Shown here: piece after piece, positions 28,460 through 39,480 of the stretch | Position numbering within the stretch: position 1 is the stretch's first letter | Layout of the letters: every line of letters begins with the position of its first letter | DNA from: Siccirubricoccus sp. G192 | GTDB taxonomy: Bacteria; Pseudomonadota; Alphaproteobacteria; Acetobacterales; Acetobacteraceae | Reading direction: 5' to 3' | DNA: 64,000 nucleotides | Assembly: GCF_019084075.1 (NCBI RefSeq) | Contig: NZ_JAHREN010000001.1 | Coordinates: 5,110,501-5,174,500, forward strand | Made by a program: the position numbers and the translations under genes | The notes under the pieces: model-generated | The model's input: the letters and a program-made list of their open reading frames with translations, nothing else | The model's database searches: none | Told to the model about the DNA's origin: nothing

Positions 28460-28680
28460 GAGGGGCGCGCCGGTCGCGCCGCCGCCGGGCTTGCGGAACA
28501 TCACGGAGAATCGGCGGTGGATCGGGGCCGGGAATCCCTCCCCATCGCCAGAGGTGGCAGGTGGTCAAGCTTCTGGACGCGTTGTGACGCTGGGGAGATC
28601 GCGAAGGTGGTCGTCACATCCAACCTCATCGAGACGGAAGCCGGGCCGGCTCGGCACGGCGCATCGCGGGCAGGCCGGAC

Positions 28681-30355
28681 ATGAGCCGGTCCCTTGCGGT
28701 CCCCCTGCGCGCCTCGGTGCTGCCCCAGCGCGTCGGCGCCATGGAGGTCCTGCTGGCCTTCTGCGTCATGCTGGTGCTGGCCTGGGCCTTGCAGCACAGG
28801 ATCGGCGCCTATGGTGCCGAGTTCTCCGACGATGACGGATCGCATTTCGTCACGGGCCTGCTGGTGCGGGATTATCTCGCCCGGATGCATCCCTCCTCGC
28901 CGCTCGCATTCCTGAAGGAATTCGCCGCCCATTATCCCCTGATCGGCATCGGGCACTGGCCGCCGCTATTCTACGGTCTGGAGGCCGTCTGGATGCTGCT
29001 GGCCGGGACAAGCCGGTCCGCGATGCTGCTGCTTTCGGCATTCATCACGGCGGCATCGGCCACCACGCTCTACCATGCGGCCGCGTCCCGGCTGGGGCGG
29101 GCGGAGACACCCTGGCTGGGCCGCGCGGCAGGAGCCGCGGTCGCCTGTGTCTTCATGCTCTGCCCGGTCGTGCAGGCGCAGACCGGCATGCTGATGCTCG
29201 ACGTGCTCACGGCGCTGCTCTGCCTGCTTGCGATGCTGGCCTTCGCGCAATTCATGGACACGGCGCGGATACGCGATGCCGTGCTGTTCGGGCTGGTTGC
29301 GGGCGCCGCCCTGATGACCAAGGGAAATGCGGCCTGCCTGGCCCTGCTGCCGCCCCTCGCCATCCTGATCGGCCGGCGCTTCGACCTGTTGCTGCGGCCC
29401 AGCCTGTGGCTTTCGGCGGTGGTCGTCCTGGTGGTCGCCGGACCATGGTACTGGTTCACCTACTCGCTCGTGGCCGTGGGCTTCCAGTACGGCTTCGACC
29501 AGAATTATTTCGTGGCTGCGGGCATCGCAGAATCTGGGCTTCCTGCTGGACATGCTTGGGCCCCTGGGCGCGCTGCTGGCGGCTGGCGGCATGATCGCCA
29601 CCATCATGCAACCGCGGCGTGGCCCGGATGCGGCCTGGCTGGCCTGCTGCGTGGCGCTGATCCTGGCAGTGCCGGTCTTCCAGGAACTGGTCCCGTCCGG
29701 AATCCAGGATCGCTACATGCTTCCCGCCTTCCTGCCGGCCCTGCTGCTTGCCGCCTGGTTCCTGCTGCATCTTGCCAGGCGCCTGCGGCCGTCCGGCGGC
29801 ATTGCGCCCGCCCTGGCCGGCCTCTGCCTTCTCGTCCTTTCCGTGCTCCCTGGCGCGGCGGCGGTAACACCGCGTCCGCGGCTCGGGATGGGAGAGGCCG
29901 CTTCCCAGATCTGGCGCCACTGGTCAGCGGCGAACCCGTCCGTCCTGCTGGCGATGCCGGTTGAGGCGGAAGGCGCGGCGATATCGGAGCTGGCGCTGCG
30001 GGACCGGATGCGCCCCAGCCTCTTCGCCGTGCGGGGCGTGCGGCTATTGGGGGCGGGAGGCTACAATACCCATGAGTATGTCCCACGCTTCGCCTCGCCA
30101 ACCGAGGTCATGGCCGCCATCGACGAATATGCGATCCCGCTGGTCCTGCTGCAGCCTGGCCAGGCCGGCCGCGAATTGGCGCATATCGGCCAGATACGGG
30201 ATACGATCGCGGCATTTCCCGACCGGTGGACCCTGCTATGGCGCAGTGATGAGGGCCCGCCGGCCTTCCTGTACGAGGTCGTCGGCAATGCCGCAAAACC
30301 CGCGGACCAGGCGAAACTGACCCGCCTGTCTGCGCCCCGGCAGCTTGTGGAATAG
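28681..30355 (+). CDS. Glycosyltransferase family 39-type membrane protein, apparent frameshift
   Basis: The combined product is about 558 residues with ten or more hydrophobic helices and an early periplasmic acidic motif (SDDDGSHF), the layout of GT39/ArnT/PMT-like enzymes that use polyprenyl-phosphate sugars. Frame one runs to about 29527 and frame two continues to 30355. One missing base near 29526-29530 (AGIA then QNLGFLLDMLGPLG) explains the break. The C-terminal 150 residues are soluble. It may transfer a sugar to lipid-linked polymer or lipid A. Confidence 0.72.
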
Positions 30356-30391
30356 GCCGCCGCCAGGTCTCTCGCGCAGCAGCACCCCCGC

Positions 30392-31099
30392 TCAGTGGGG
30401 CCGGCGGCCGCCCATCGGCTCCGGCCGGTGGATCATCAGGACGAGGTTGCTTGTCCAGCCCCAGAGCCGCGTCGGGGCGAAATGGAACCGGCAGCCGGGA
30501 TGCGCCGCCATGATCCGGCGCAGCTCGGCCCTGGTCATCAGGTTGAGGTTCTCCTCCGCCGAGAAGAAGCCATAGCCAGCCTTGCGGAAGACGGCCCGGC
30601 ATAAGGGCTTCGGCAGCCAGTGGACCAGCGGCAATTGGGTATGGAATTCGACCGGGAACCACCGGTTCGGCGTGGTCAGGCAGACGCCGCGGCGAGCGAC
30701 GCGCAGGCATTCCGCGACCATCCTCGCCTGGTTCTCGAAAGATCCGACATGCTCGAGCACCGCGGAGGAATGGACGATGTCGAAGGAGCCCTCCGCGAAA
30801 GGCAGGTCCAGCGCATTCGCATAGGTGAATTTCACCCCCGGATAGAGGCTCTCGAGGAAACTCGCATCATCGATGCCTGCGGCGGTGATGCGGTCCTTGT
30901 GGGGGTAAAGCGCCTCCAGGTAGTTCGACGAGGTGTAGCTCTGGTCCGAGGTCACGCCGAGATCGAGGATGGTTTCGTGGGGGGCCGGCGCGAATTCCTC
31001 CATGAAGGCCGAAAACATCCTCGACCTGACCTGCGTCGCAACCCGGACCGCGAGGGAGTCCGGGCGCGCCAGGTTGTACTGGGCGTTGGGCTGATTCAT
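30392..31099 (-). CDS. Class I SAM-dependent methyltransferase
   Basis: This 235-residue protein has the SAM motif TILDLGVTSDQS, NALDLPFAEGSFDIVHSSAVLEHV and GVCLTTPNRWFPVEFH, a typical methyltransferase-11 order. The start at 31099 (MNQPNAQYNLARPD) overlaps the stop of the GtrA gene by four bases; the frame upstream of it is a shadow of that gene. It is the last gene of the leftward string beginning at the 43-kb hub. Confidence 0.85.
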   Translation of the reverse strand: MNQPNAQYNLARPDSLAVRVATQVRSRMFSAFMEEFAPAPHETILDLGVTSDQSYTSSNYLEALYPHKDRITAAGIDDASFLESLYPGVKFTYANALDLPFAEGSFDIVHSSAVLEHVGSFENQARMVAECLRVARRGVCLTTPNRWFPVEFHTQLPLVHWLPKPLCRAVFRKAGYGFFSAEENLNLMTRAELRRIMAAHPGCRFHFAPTRLWGWTSNLVLMIHRPEPMGGRRPH

Positions 31100-31551
31100 C
31101 GGCTTCTCCGGAAGGTCCATAGTTTCAAGAGGGCGTAGTTCGTCGCCGCGACCCCGATGGCGACGGCCGAGAAGGCCAGCCAGGGCCGACCCCGGATCAC
31201 GGCCGGGAACAGTTCGGAGCCAATCACCGCGAGCGCATTGCCCAGGATCTGCGTGGCGACGTAGCGCGGGAAGGCGCTTGCATGGTTGCGGTCGGACCGG
31301 AAGGTCAGGCTGCGTTGGACGAGATAGGTCGGCGGCATGAGAAGCACGAGGCTTGCGGCGATCGCGAGGCTCGGCCGGAAGCCGCATAGGCTGGTGAAGA
31401 AGACGCCCAGCACGACATAGATCGCGGCACTCGTGCCGCCGACCGCCAGGAACAGGACGATCTCCCGCAGATGTCCGAAGGCGGGCGGCAGCCCGGCGCA
31501 GATTGGCCGCAATGCAGGGTCCTGCGCCGCCGATACGGCCGGAACGGTCAC
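31096..31551 (-). CDS. GtrA family membrane protein
   Basis: This 151-residue protein has four hydrophobic helices starting FLAVGGTSAAIYVVLGVFF and ends with the family's ATNYALLKLWTFRR tail. GtrA proteins are thought to move or present polyprenyl-phosphate sugars at the inner membrane for GtrB-type glycosyltransferases. It overlaps both neighbours by four bases, and the upstream GT2 enzyme is exactly the expected partner. Confidence 0.88.
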   Translation of the reverse strand: MTVPAVSAAQDPALRPICAGLPPAFGHLREIVLFLAVGGTSAAIYVVLGVFFTSLCGFRPSLAIAASLVLLMPPTYLVQRSLTFRSDRNHASAFPRYVATQILGNALAVIGSELFPAVIRGRPWLAFSAVAIGVAATNYALLKLWTFRRSR

Positions 31552-32786
31552 TGCGCGGACCGGGGCTGCGGCTCGGCTGCGCCAGGGAGCGGCTCCGGGG
31601 TGGCGGGAGCAATGGAAGCCCGGATGTCCAGCACGCTGATGAAGAAGGCGGCATAGACCATCTGGAAGGCCAGCAGGATCATGGTCGCCGAGGGGATCAC
31701 GTATCGCATCGTCTCGGAAGTGCGCAGGCTTCCGAAGTCCTGGCTGCTCCAGAACGCGGTCGCGGACACGCCCAGGGCCACGCCGAGCACCAGAAGGAAG
31801 GCGCCGGCGATCAGGCCCCGCTCAACGGTGATGATCCGGACGGCCTGCTGGAACCATGGGTCCGGTGGCACGATCCTCTCGCGCAGGCCGTAGATCTTGG
31901 CGAAGATCCAGAACAGGACCGACTGGAAGCCTATAATGACCAGGACCGCGCTATAGAGCAGCGTGTGCACGTCGAAGGTCACGCTGCCGATGCTGCGGGG
32001 CCGCGGCAGCAGCCAGACCATCGCGAGCAGGCCGAGGACGAACATCGCAAGGCCGGGACAGAGGAACAGCCACCGCGGGCTGTAGAGCAGCAGGAACCGC
32101 AGATGCCTCCAGCCATCGCTCCAGCTTCTCAGGTGCGGCGGCCGTGAACGGCCATCCGGCGACAGGATGGTCGGCACCTCGGCGATCCGCATCTGCGCGA
32201 CGGTGGCCTTCACCACCATCTCGCTGGCGAATTCCATCCCGGTGGCCTGCAGATCCAGCCGCAAGGCTGCCTCGCGGGTAAAGCCGCGCAGCCCGCAATG
32301 GAAGTCGCCGCAGGGGCTGTGGAAGAAGATCCTGCCGATCGTGGTCAGGACCGGATTGCCGAGGTAGCGGTGCAGCGGCGGCATGGCGCCTGGCATGATC
32401 CCGCCCTGGAACCGGTTGCCCATGACCAGGTCGTAGCCCTGGCGCAGCTTCTCGACGAATGGCTCCAGGGCGCTGAAATCGTAGCTGTCGTCGCTGTCGC
32501 CCATGATGATGTACTTGCCGCGGGCGCTGCGGATGCCGCCCTGGAGCGCGGCGCCATAGCCGCGGATGGGAATATCCACCACGCGGGCGCCATGTGCGCG
32601 GGCGATCTCCTGCGAACCATCGGTGCTGCCGTTATCGGCGATCACCACCTCCCCGACCACCCCGCTGCGGTTGAGGAAGTCATTCGCCTTGGCAAGACAA
32701 GCCGCGAGCGTTTCCGCCTCGTTCAGGCAGGGCATCAGGATGGTCAGTTCGACGGAATCGGGGGCCGGTTGGCGGGTCGCATCCAT
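31548..32786 (-). CDS. Glycosyltransferase family 2, dolichol-phosphate mannosyltransferase/GtrB-like
   Basis: This 412-residue protein has an N-terminal GT2 domain with LTILMPCLNEAETL, VIADNGSTDGS and GDSDDSYDFS (DxD), then FHCGLRGFTREAAL, followed by four C-terminal transmembrane helices. It likely charges polyprenyl phosphate with a sugar for a downstream membrane enzyme. The ATG at 32786 has a GGAG ribosome site eight bases upstream; the ATG eight codons earlier has none. It overlaps gtrA by four bases. Confidence 0.88.
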   Translation of the reverse strand: MDATRQPAPDSVELTILMPCLNEAETLAACLAKANDFLNRSGVVGEVVIADNGSTDGSQEIARAHGARVVDIPIRGYGAALQGGIRSARGKYIIMGDSDDSYDFSALEPFVEKLRQGYDLVMGNRFQGGIMPGAMPPLHRYLGNPVLTTIGRIFFHSPCGDFHCGLRGFTREAALRLDLQATGMEFASEMVVKATVAQMRIAEVPTILSPDGRSRPPHLRSWSDGWRHLRFLLLYSPRWLFLCPGLAMFVLGLLAMVWLLPRPRSIGSVTFDVHTLLYSAVLVIIGFQSVLFWIFAKIYGLRERIVPPDPWFQQAVRIITVERGLIAGAFLLVLGVALGVSATAFWSSQDFGSLRTSETMRYVIPSATMILLAFQMVYAAFFISVLDIRASIAPATPEPLPGAAEPQPRSAQ

Positions 32787-32972
32787 CGGGGAACTCCAGA
32801 TTGCGTCCATAGAGGAAACCTCGGCAGGGGTATTCTGGCATGCCGGGCTACAAATTGCCCGAGGCACCCTGCCGCATCGCGGGGTGCGCTCCCGCTCGGC
32901 ATCGGCCACCTGCCCCAGCCGTTCGGCCATGCGGGACGCGCCGCCCATCCCCAACGCTGCGGCCATTGGCGC

Positions 32973-35185
32973 CTATGCTGCCGCCGCCGCGACGGCGACG
33001 CAGCGCTGCGCCTGCGATGGAGCCCGGTGCACACCGCGCGGGACGATGTTGTAGAGCGGATCGCTGAAATAGTCCCGCAGCCGCGTGCCGGGTGCGCCGG
33101 CCTCGGCCAGCCAGTCATAGGCGCGGCGGGCCTCCTCCGAGCCGACCACATCGCGCAGCGCGGCCAGGGCCTGCAGCCCAAGCTGCCCGTAATTGCCGCC
33201 GCTCTTCGACCATCCGTCCTGGTTCGACAGGCCGCGCGCGCGCGTCGCCGCGCCGCACTCCGCCCAACTGCGGAAGGGCCCGGGTTTGCCGCCTTCAGGC
33301 GCGATGGCGATGGTATAGGCAACTCCGTCCCGCGGGTTGAAGCCCTTCGCGCCGGCCAGGAAGCGGCCAGCCAGGAAATTGCCCATCCAGGCGAACACCA
33401 CCTTCGCATCCTCGCTGCCCCGCCTGGCCGCCGCCGCTGCGGTGGAGGCGAAATAATCCTGCTGCCACGGCGCCAGCGTGCCGCCCTCCCCCGTGGCATC
33501 GCCGACCCAGCCATGCGCCTCGCCCTGCGAAGCGGTCAGGGCCGGAAGCTGCGCCCGCAACCAGGTCCAATTCCCCGCCGCCGCCGCCTCGAAGAAGGCC
33601 CGGTTCGGGTCGTCCTCGGGGCTGATCCAGCCAGTCTCATCCAGTTGGCGCAGCGACCAGGCGGCGCCGCGCACCTGGTTGCCACGGATCACGTTCACGC
33701 CTTCTCCCGGCCCCGTGGCCCCGGCCTCCCCCCCGCGCATAGCCTGAGGGCCAATGCGTCATCACGGCATGCGAAGCCTGCGCCTGCAAATTATCGAGGA
33801 AAGCCCGCCGGCCGGTCACCAGATAAGGCACATAGCAAAGGTCCGGCTGATGCGCGGTGTCGGACGTCCAGCCAGAATCCTCGCCCACCGGCTGGAGCAG
33901 GCCCTCGGTGCCGCCCTGGCCGCCACGGTAGTCCACCCAAAGCTTCGGCCGGTGCCGGGTGTCCATCCAGCCGCCGGTGCCGCCCGAGCCGCCCCGCGGG
34001 TCCCAGAAATGCCAGGGCACGGCGCCGGCCGCCTCGGCCTGGCCAATGACATAGGCGGCCACGCGCCGGTCGCCGGTGATGAGCCAGGCCGCCTGGGCCT
34101 GGGTCGCCGGGCCGATATCCGCCCGCCCCCCCGGTCATGGGCATATACTGGGTCAGCCCCCGCGCACCGAGCGGCACCTGCCAGGCGGGGGCCGCCGCCT
34201 CGGCGCCGAACCGCGCCAGCAGGGCCTCATCCACACCGGTCGAGAGATCGTAGCGGGGCACGCCCGCAGCCTCGACCAGGGAGGCCGCATCCGGCCGCAC
34301 CAGCGGCGGGACGGGTGCAGGCCGGCCGCCGGGGGCGGTGCCGAGCAGCCTGCCCCAGCCGGTATACTGGGCCTGCCGCAGCGGCCCGGTCCGCAGCGCC
34401 TCGCGCCCGTCGAGCAGCAGGCGCGCGGCATAGCTCGCCGGGCCGCCGCCAGGCAGCATCGCCACATCATTGCGCAGCCAGAAATCGACCCAGAGCGTGC
34501 CATCCGCACGCAGCGCGACATCCGCCACCAGCCGCAGCGAGGTGGCGCCCCCCGCCGCGGCAGCGGGCACCGGGACCACGATGCGCGCCTGGCTGGCCAG
34601 CGGCCCAGATTGCCAGGGCCTTTGGCCTGCCGGGCCCGAGCGCAGCAGCGCGCCGAGATCCGCCCGCCAGGGCTCGCCACCGGCCGCCCCCACTTCCAGG
34701 ATCGCCCGCCGCTCCGCGAATCCCGCGGCGAGGTCCAGCGGCGCCGCCGCTGCTGCCGGGCGGGCCGACAGCACCACCCCGGTTCGCCTGCCGGAGGCCA
34801 ACCCCGGGGCGGCGAGGCTGACCACCGCGAAGCGGGCCGAACCGTCCGGGTGCCGTCGCGTCACGTCCATCTGGGTTGGGAGCAGCCGTCCATCCGCCAG
34901 ATGCGCCACCAATTGCGCCTGGCGCGGCACCTGCCCGGGGCGGAAGGCCTGGCCGAAGACGGTGATGGTCCCGGCCGGCGCCCCGGTCCCCTCCAGGACC
35001 AGGCCGGCCGCCTCGCCCGGCCTGGACAGGCAGGGCATCGGCGCGGGCAGCACCGTTCCGGACAGCCCCGCGAATAACCCGCCGGACTGGGCGGAGGCGC
35101 CAAGCGGCCCGCCACAGGCGGTCAGTGCCGAGGCTGCCAGGACGCCAAGGTCCCGCCGGCGGAGTGGCGCAGCGGATTTGCCCAT
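32973..35185 (-). CDS. Secreted YetA/PcRGLX-like (rhamnogalacturonan-lyase-like) protein, two apparent frameshifts
   Basis: The combined product is about 737 residues. It starts MGKSAAPLRRRDLGVLAASA, a twin-arginine-like export signal. The first 150 residues contain DVTRRHPDGSARFAVVSLAAP, which resembles the N-terminal beta domain of YetA and exo-rhamnogalacturonan lyase proteins; I am moderately sure of this. The frame breaks twice, in C7 runs at 34126-34132 and 33728-33734, each cured by six bases. The C-terminal part has GWSKSGGNYGQLGL. It starts 22 bases after the prsT stop, suggesting a polymer-processing role with the prs genes. Confidence 0.55.
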
Positions 35186-35207
35186 GGCCTGCCCCTTCCG
35201 CGCCACG

Positions 35208-38063
35208 TCAGCGCCCGGCGCGAAGGTCGGCGAGCAGACGCTCCGCCTCTGGCCGCTCCGGGAAGGCCGTGCCGCCGGCGAGTACCGGGTCCAGCACCCG
35301 CAGCGCCTCCTCGCGCTCACCGGCCGCATGCAGCGCATAGGCCAGCCGGTAGGACATGGCCGGATCGGGCGTCTGTGCGGCCCGCGGGGTCGCCACCGCC
35401 TGGCGCAGCAAGGGCACTGCCAGCTTGGCCTCGCCGCCGCGGGCCAGGATCCAGCCCAGGGTATCCGCCGCCTCCGCGCCGGGGATCAGGAAATAGGCAC
35501 GCTCGGCAAAGCCGCGGGCCTTTGCGGTGTCCGGCCCGCCGCGCTGGGCCAGCACCCAGGCCAGGTTGTTGAGCGCTACCCCGTTCGTCGGCGAGCGCGC
35601 CACCAGATCGGTCAGCCGCCGCTCCGCCTCCGCGAGGCGTCCGGCCTGGAGGTCGTACTGGGCGAGCATGTTCAGCGCGGCGAGATCCGCCGGCTCGCGT
35701 TCCAGCCGGGCGCTCAACGCCGCCGCGGCCTCCGCCGGCTTTTGGGCCGCCATCCAGGCCGTGGCCTGCCGCATCGCCAGCACCGAGGAGGGCGCCGCGG
35801 CATTGGCCGCGGCAAAGGCGCGCGCGGCCTCCTCCGGGCGCCGGGCATTGAGCAGCAGGTCGCCGCGCAGCGTCGCCGCCGCCGGCTGCGCCTCGGGCTG
35901 CTGCGCCAGCCGGTCCGCCACCGCGAGCGCCGCGTCCAGCCCCTGCGCCTGCAAGGTGAGCCCGACCAGCGTCTGTTGCAGGATCGCGTCGCCCGGCTTC
36001 CGCCGCAGCCCCTCCTGCACCACCGCCTCGGCCGCCCGCGCGTCGCCATTGCGCGTCAGCAGCGCGGCGAGTTGCCGCCGCGCGCCGGAGGAGTCCGGGT
36101 CCTCGGCCAGCGCGGCCCGGCTCGCCGCCTCCGCCTCGGCCCATTGGCCTGCGGCGGCGCGCACCTCGGCGCGGGCGAGATGCAGCGCCGGCCCGCGGCT
36201 GCGCGCCTCCAGCGCCTCCGCATCCAGCACCGTGACCGCCCGGGCGGCATCGCCGCTGCGGACCAGCACATTGGCGAAGGCAAGGGCGAGCAGCGGCTCG
36301 CCCGGCGCGGCGGCCTGTGCCGCCTCCAGCGTGGCCCGGGCGGGGGCGGCGCGGGGGCCGCCGGACGTCGCGGCGGCGGCGAGGCGATTGATCGCCTCGG
36401 CATTGCCGGGCTGGCGCTGCAGCACTTCCGCCATCAGGCGTTCGGCCTCTGCCGGATCGCCTCGCATCGAAGCCAGCCGCGCCAGGCCGAGCCGGGCACC
36501 GACGGATTCCGGGTAGTCGCGCAGCACCGCCTCGAAGGCCGTGCGCGCCCCGGCCTGGTCGAGATGCACGAGGTGCAGCGTGCCCTCCAGCACGCCAGCC
36601 GGCTCGCTGCGCTTGGCATTCGGGTCCAGCCGGCCGAGTTCCTCCGCCGCGGCGGCCAGGTCGCCCTGCACCATCGCCGCTGCGGCCAGCATTTCCCGCA
36701 CGCCGGGCTGGGCCGCTCCGTGTTCCAGCGCGCTATGCGCCGTCGCCGTCGTGCCCGCGGCATCCCCGGCCGCGAGCCGCGCGGCGGCCAGACGGGTCAG
36801 GATGCCGGGATTCTCCGGCGCCAGGGCCGCGGCCCGCTGCAAGGCGTCCAGCGCCTCGCGCCGGCGGCCGGCCAGGCCATAGAGGCGGCCCAGCATGTCC
36901 AGCGCCTCGGCATCCGCGGCGCCGCGCGCATCCAGGCGCCGGAGCGTCTCCCGGGCGGCGTCGGGGCGCCCGCCCTCGAATTCGAGCGTCGCCAGCAGCC
37001 TGGCCCCGCGCGGGTCTTCCGGGCGGCGTGCGAAATGGCGGCGCGCCGCGTCCTCCGCCTGGGCCGTCTGGCCGATCGCGCGCTTGGCGGTCGCCTGCAA
37101 CAGGAAACCATCGGGGAAATTGGCCAGCATCGGGCCAATGCGCTGCAAGGTCTCGTCCACGCCGCGCCAGTCCTGGGCACGGGCGAGCAGCAGGGCACGC
37201 AGGTAGATGCCGGGCACGCTGCCAGGCTGGCTGGTCAGCGCGGCGTCCACATCCTGCTTCGCCCGGGCGGTGTCGCCGAGTTGCAGCATCACCTCCGCCC
37301 GCCGCAGCCGCGCCACCACATTGCCGGGCATGCGGGCAATCACCCGGCCCAGGCTCTCCTCCGCCGCCTGGCGGTCGCCGCCTTCCAGTTGCAGGCTGGC
37401 CTTGCGCAGCAGCGCCTCGGCCGAATTCGGGTCGAGCGCCAGTGCCCGGTCCGTCGCGGCCTCGGCCGCGGCACGGTCGCCCTTGCTTACGGCAAGGGCC
37501 GCGGCGGCAAGTTGCGGCTCCACGGCCGAGGGCGCCAGGCGCAGCGCATCGGCGACCGAACGCTCCGCGTCCTCAGGCTGCGAAAGCAGCATCTGCGTGA
37601 TCGCGCGGGCCGCCGCCACCTGGCCGGCGACGGCCGCCTGCGCCGGCGTCGGTGGCTGGCCTTCCGGTGCCGGGAAGTCCCGCAGCAATTCCTGGAAACG
37701 CCGCTGCCCGAGATAGGCCCGCAGCAGCAGCGCGGTTCCGGCCGCCCGGTCGTAGCCGCGATCGAGCGCCGCGCGCGCCTCCTTCTCCGCCGCGTCCATG
37801 TCGCCGAGATCGAGGCTGGCGGAGGCGAGCGCCGCGCGGGCGGCACCGGAATTCGGCTCGGCGCGCACGGCATTGCGGAATTCGATCTGCGCCGCCCGCA
37901 GGTCGCCGCGCGCCTGCGCCTCCTGGGCGCGTTCGAGCGGTCCAGCCAGCGCGGCCGGGGGGGCGGCCAGGCTGGCGGCGGCAAGCGCGGCAGTCAGGGC
38001 CAGCACGGGCACGCGGCCGGCAGCACGGCCAAGGGCGTAGAACGGCAGGAGCGGCTTGGCCAT
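35208..38063 (-). CDS. prsT: XrtA/PEP-CTERM system TPR-repeat protein PrsT
   Basis: This 951-residue protein has a cleavable signal peptide (ending ALAGP at about residue 41) and then about 20 TPR-like repeats of the A-x-Y/L-x-x-G-D type across its whole length. Length and position next to prsR match the PEP-CTERM TPR family TIGR02917. Members are usually lipoproteins, but no Cys follows the signal region here, so this copy is probably soluble in the periplasm. Its start is 13 bases after prsR, in one operon. It probably scaffolds polysaccharide export or PEP-CTERM protein handling. Confidence 0.9.
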   Translation of the reverse strand: MAKPLLPFYALGRAAGRVPVLALTAALAAASLAAPPAALAGPLERAQEAQARGDLRAAQIEFRNAVRAEPNSGAARAALASASLDLGDMDAAEKEARAALDRGYDRAAGTALLLRAYLGQRRFQELLRDFPAPEGQPPTPAQAAVAGQVAAARAITQMLLSQPEDAERSVADALRLAPSAVEPQLAAAALAVSKGDRAAAEAATDRALALDPNSAEALLRKASLQLEGGDRQAAEESLGRVIARMPGNVVARLRRAEVMLQLGDTARAKQDVDAALTSQPGSVPGIYLRALLLARAQDWRGVDETLQRIGPMLANFPDGFLLQATAKRAIGQTAQAEDAARRHFARRPEDPRGARLLATLEFEGGRPDAARETLRRLDARGAADAEALDMLGRLYGLAGRRREALDALQRAAALAPENPGILTRLAAARLAAGDAAGTTATAHSALEHGAAQPGVREMLAAAAMVQGDLAAAAEELGRLDPNAKRSEPAGVLEGTLHLVHLDQAGARTAFEAVLRDYPESVGARLGLARLASMRGDPAEAERLMAEVLQRQPGNAEAINRLAAAATSGGPRAAPARATLEAAQAAAPGEPLLALAFANVLVRSGDAARAVTVLDAEALEARSRGPALHLARAEVRAAAGQWAEAEAASRAALAEDPDSSGARRQLAALLTRNGDARAAEAVVQEGLRRKPGDAILQQTLVGLTLQAQGLDAALAVADRLAQQPEAQPAAATLRGDLLLNARRPEEAARAFAAANAAAPSSVLAMRQATAWMAAQKPAEAAAALSARLEREPADLAALNMLAQYDLQAGRLAEAERRLTDLVARSPTNGVALNNLAWVLAQRGGPDTAKARGFAERAYFLIPGAEAADTLGWILARGGEAKLAVPLLRQAVATPRAAQTPDPAMSYRLAYALHAAGEREEALRVLDPVLAGGTAFPERPEAERLLADLRAGR

Positions 38064-38076
38064 GGCTTATCTCCAG

Positions 38077-39476
<1,400 letters not shown>

Positions 39477-39480
<4 letters not shown>

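Noticed and set aside
26963-28504. 513-codon open frame on the minus strand across the UDP-glucuronate decarboxylase gene
   Set aside because: The opposite strand encodes a full-length, well-conserved SDR enzyme; this frame has no motif.
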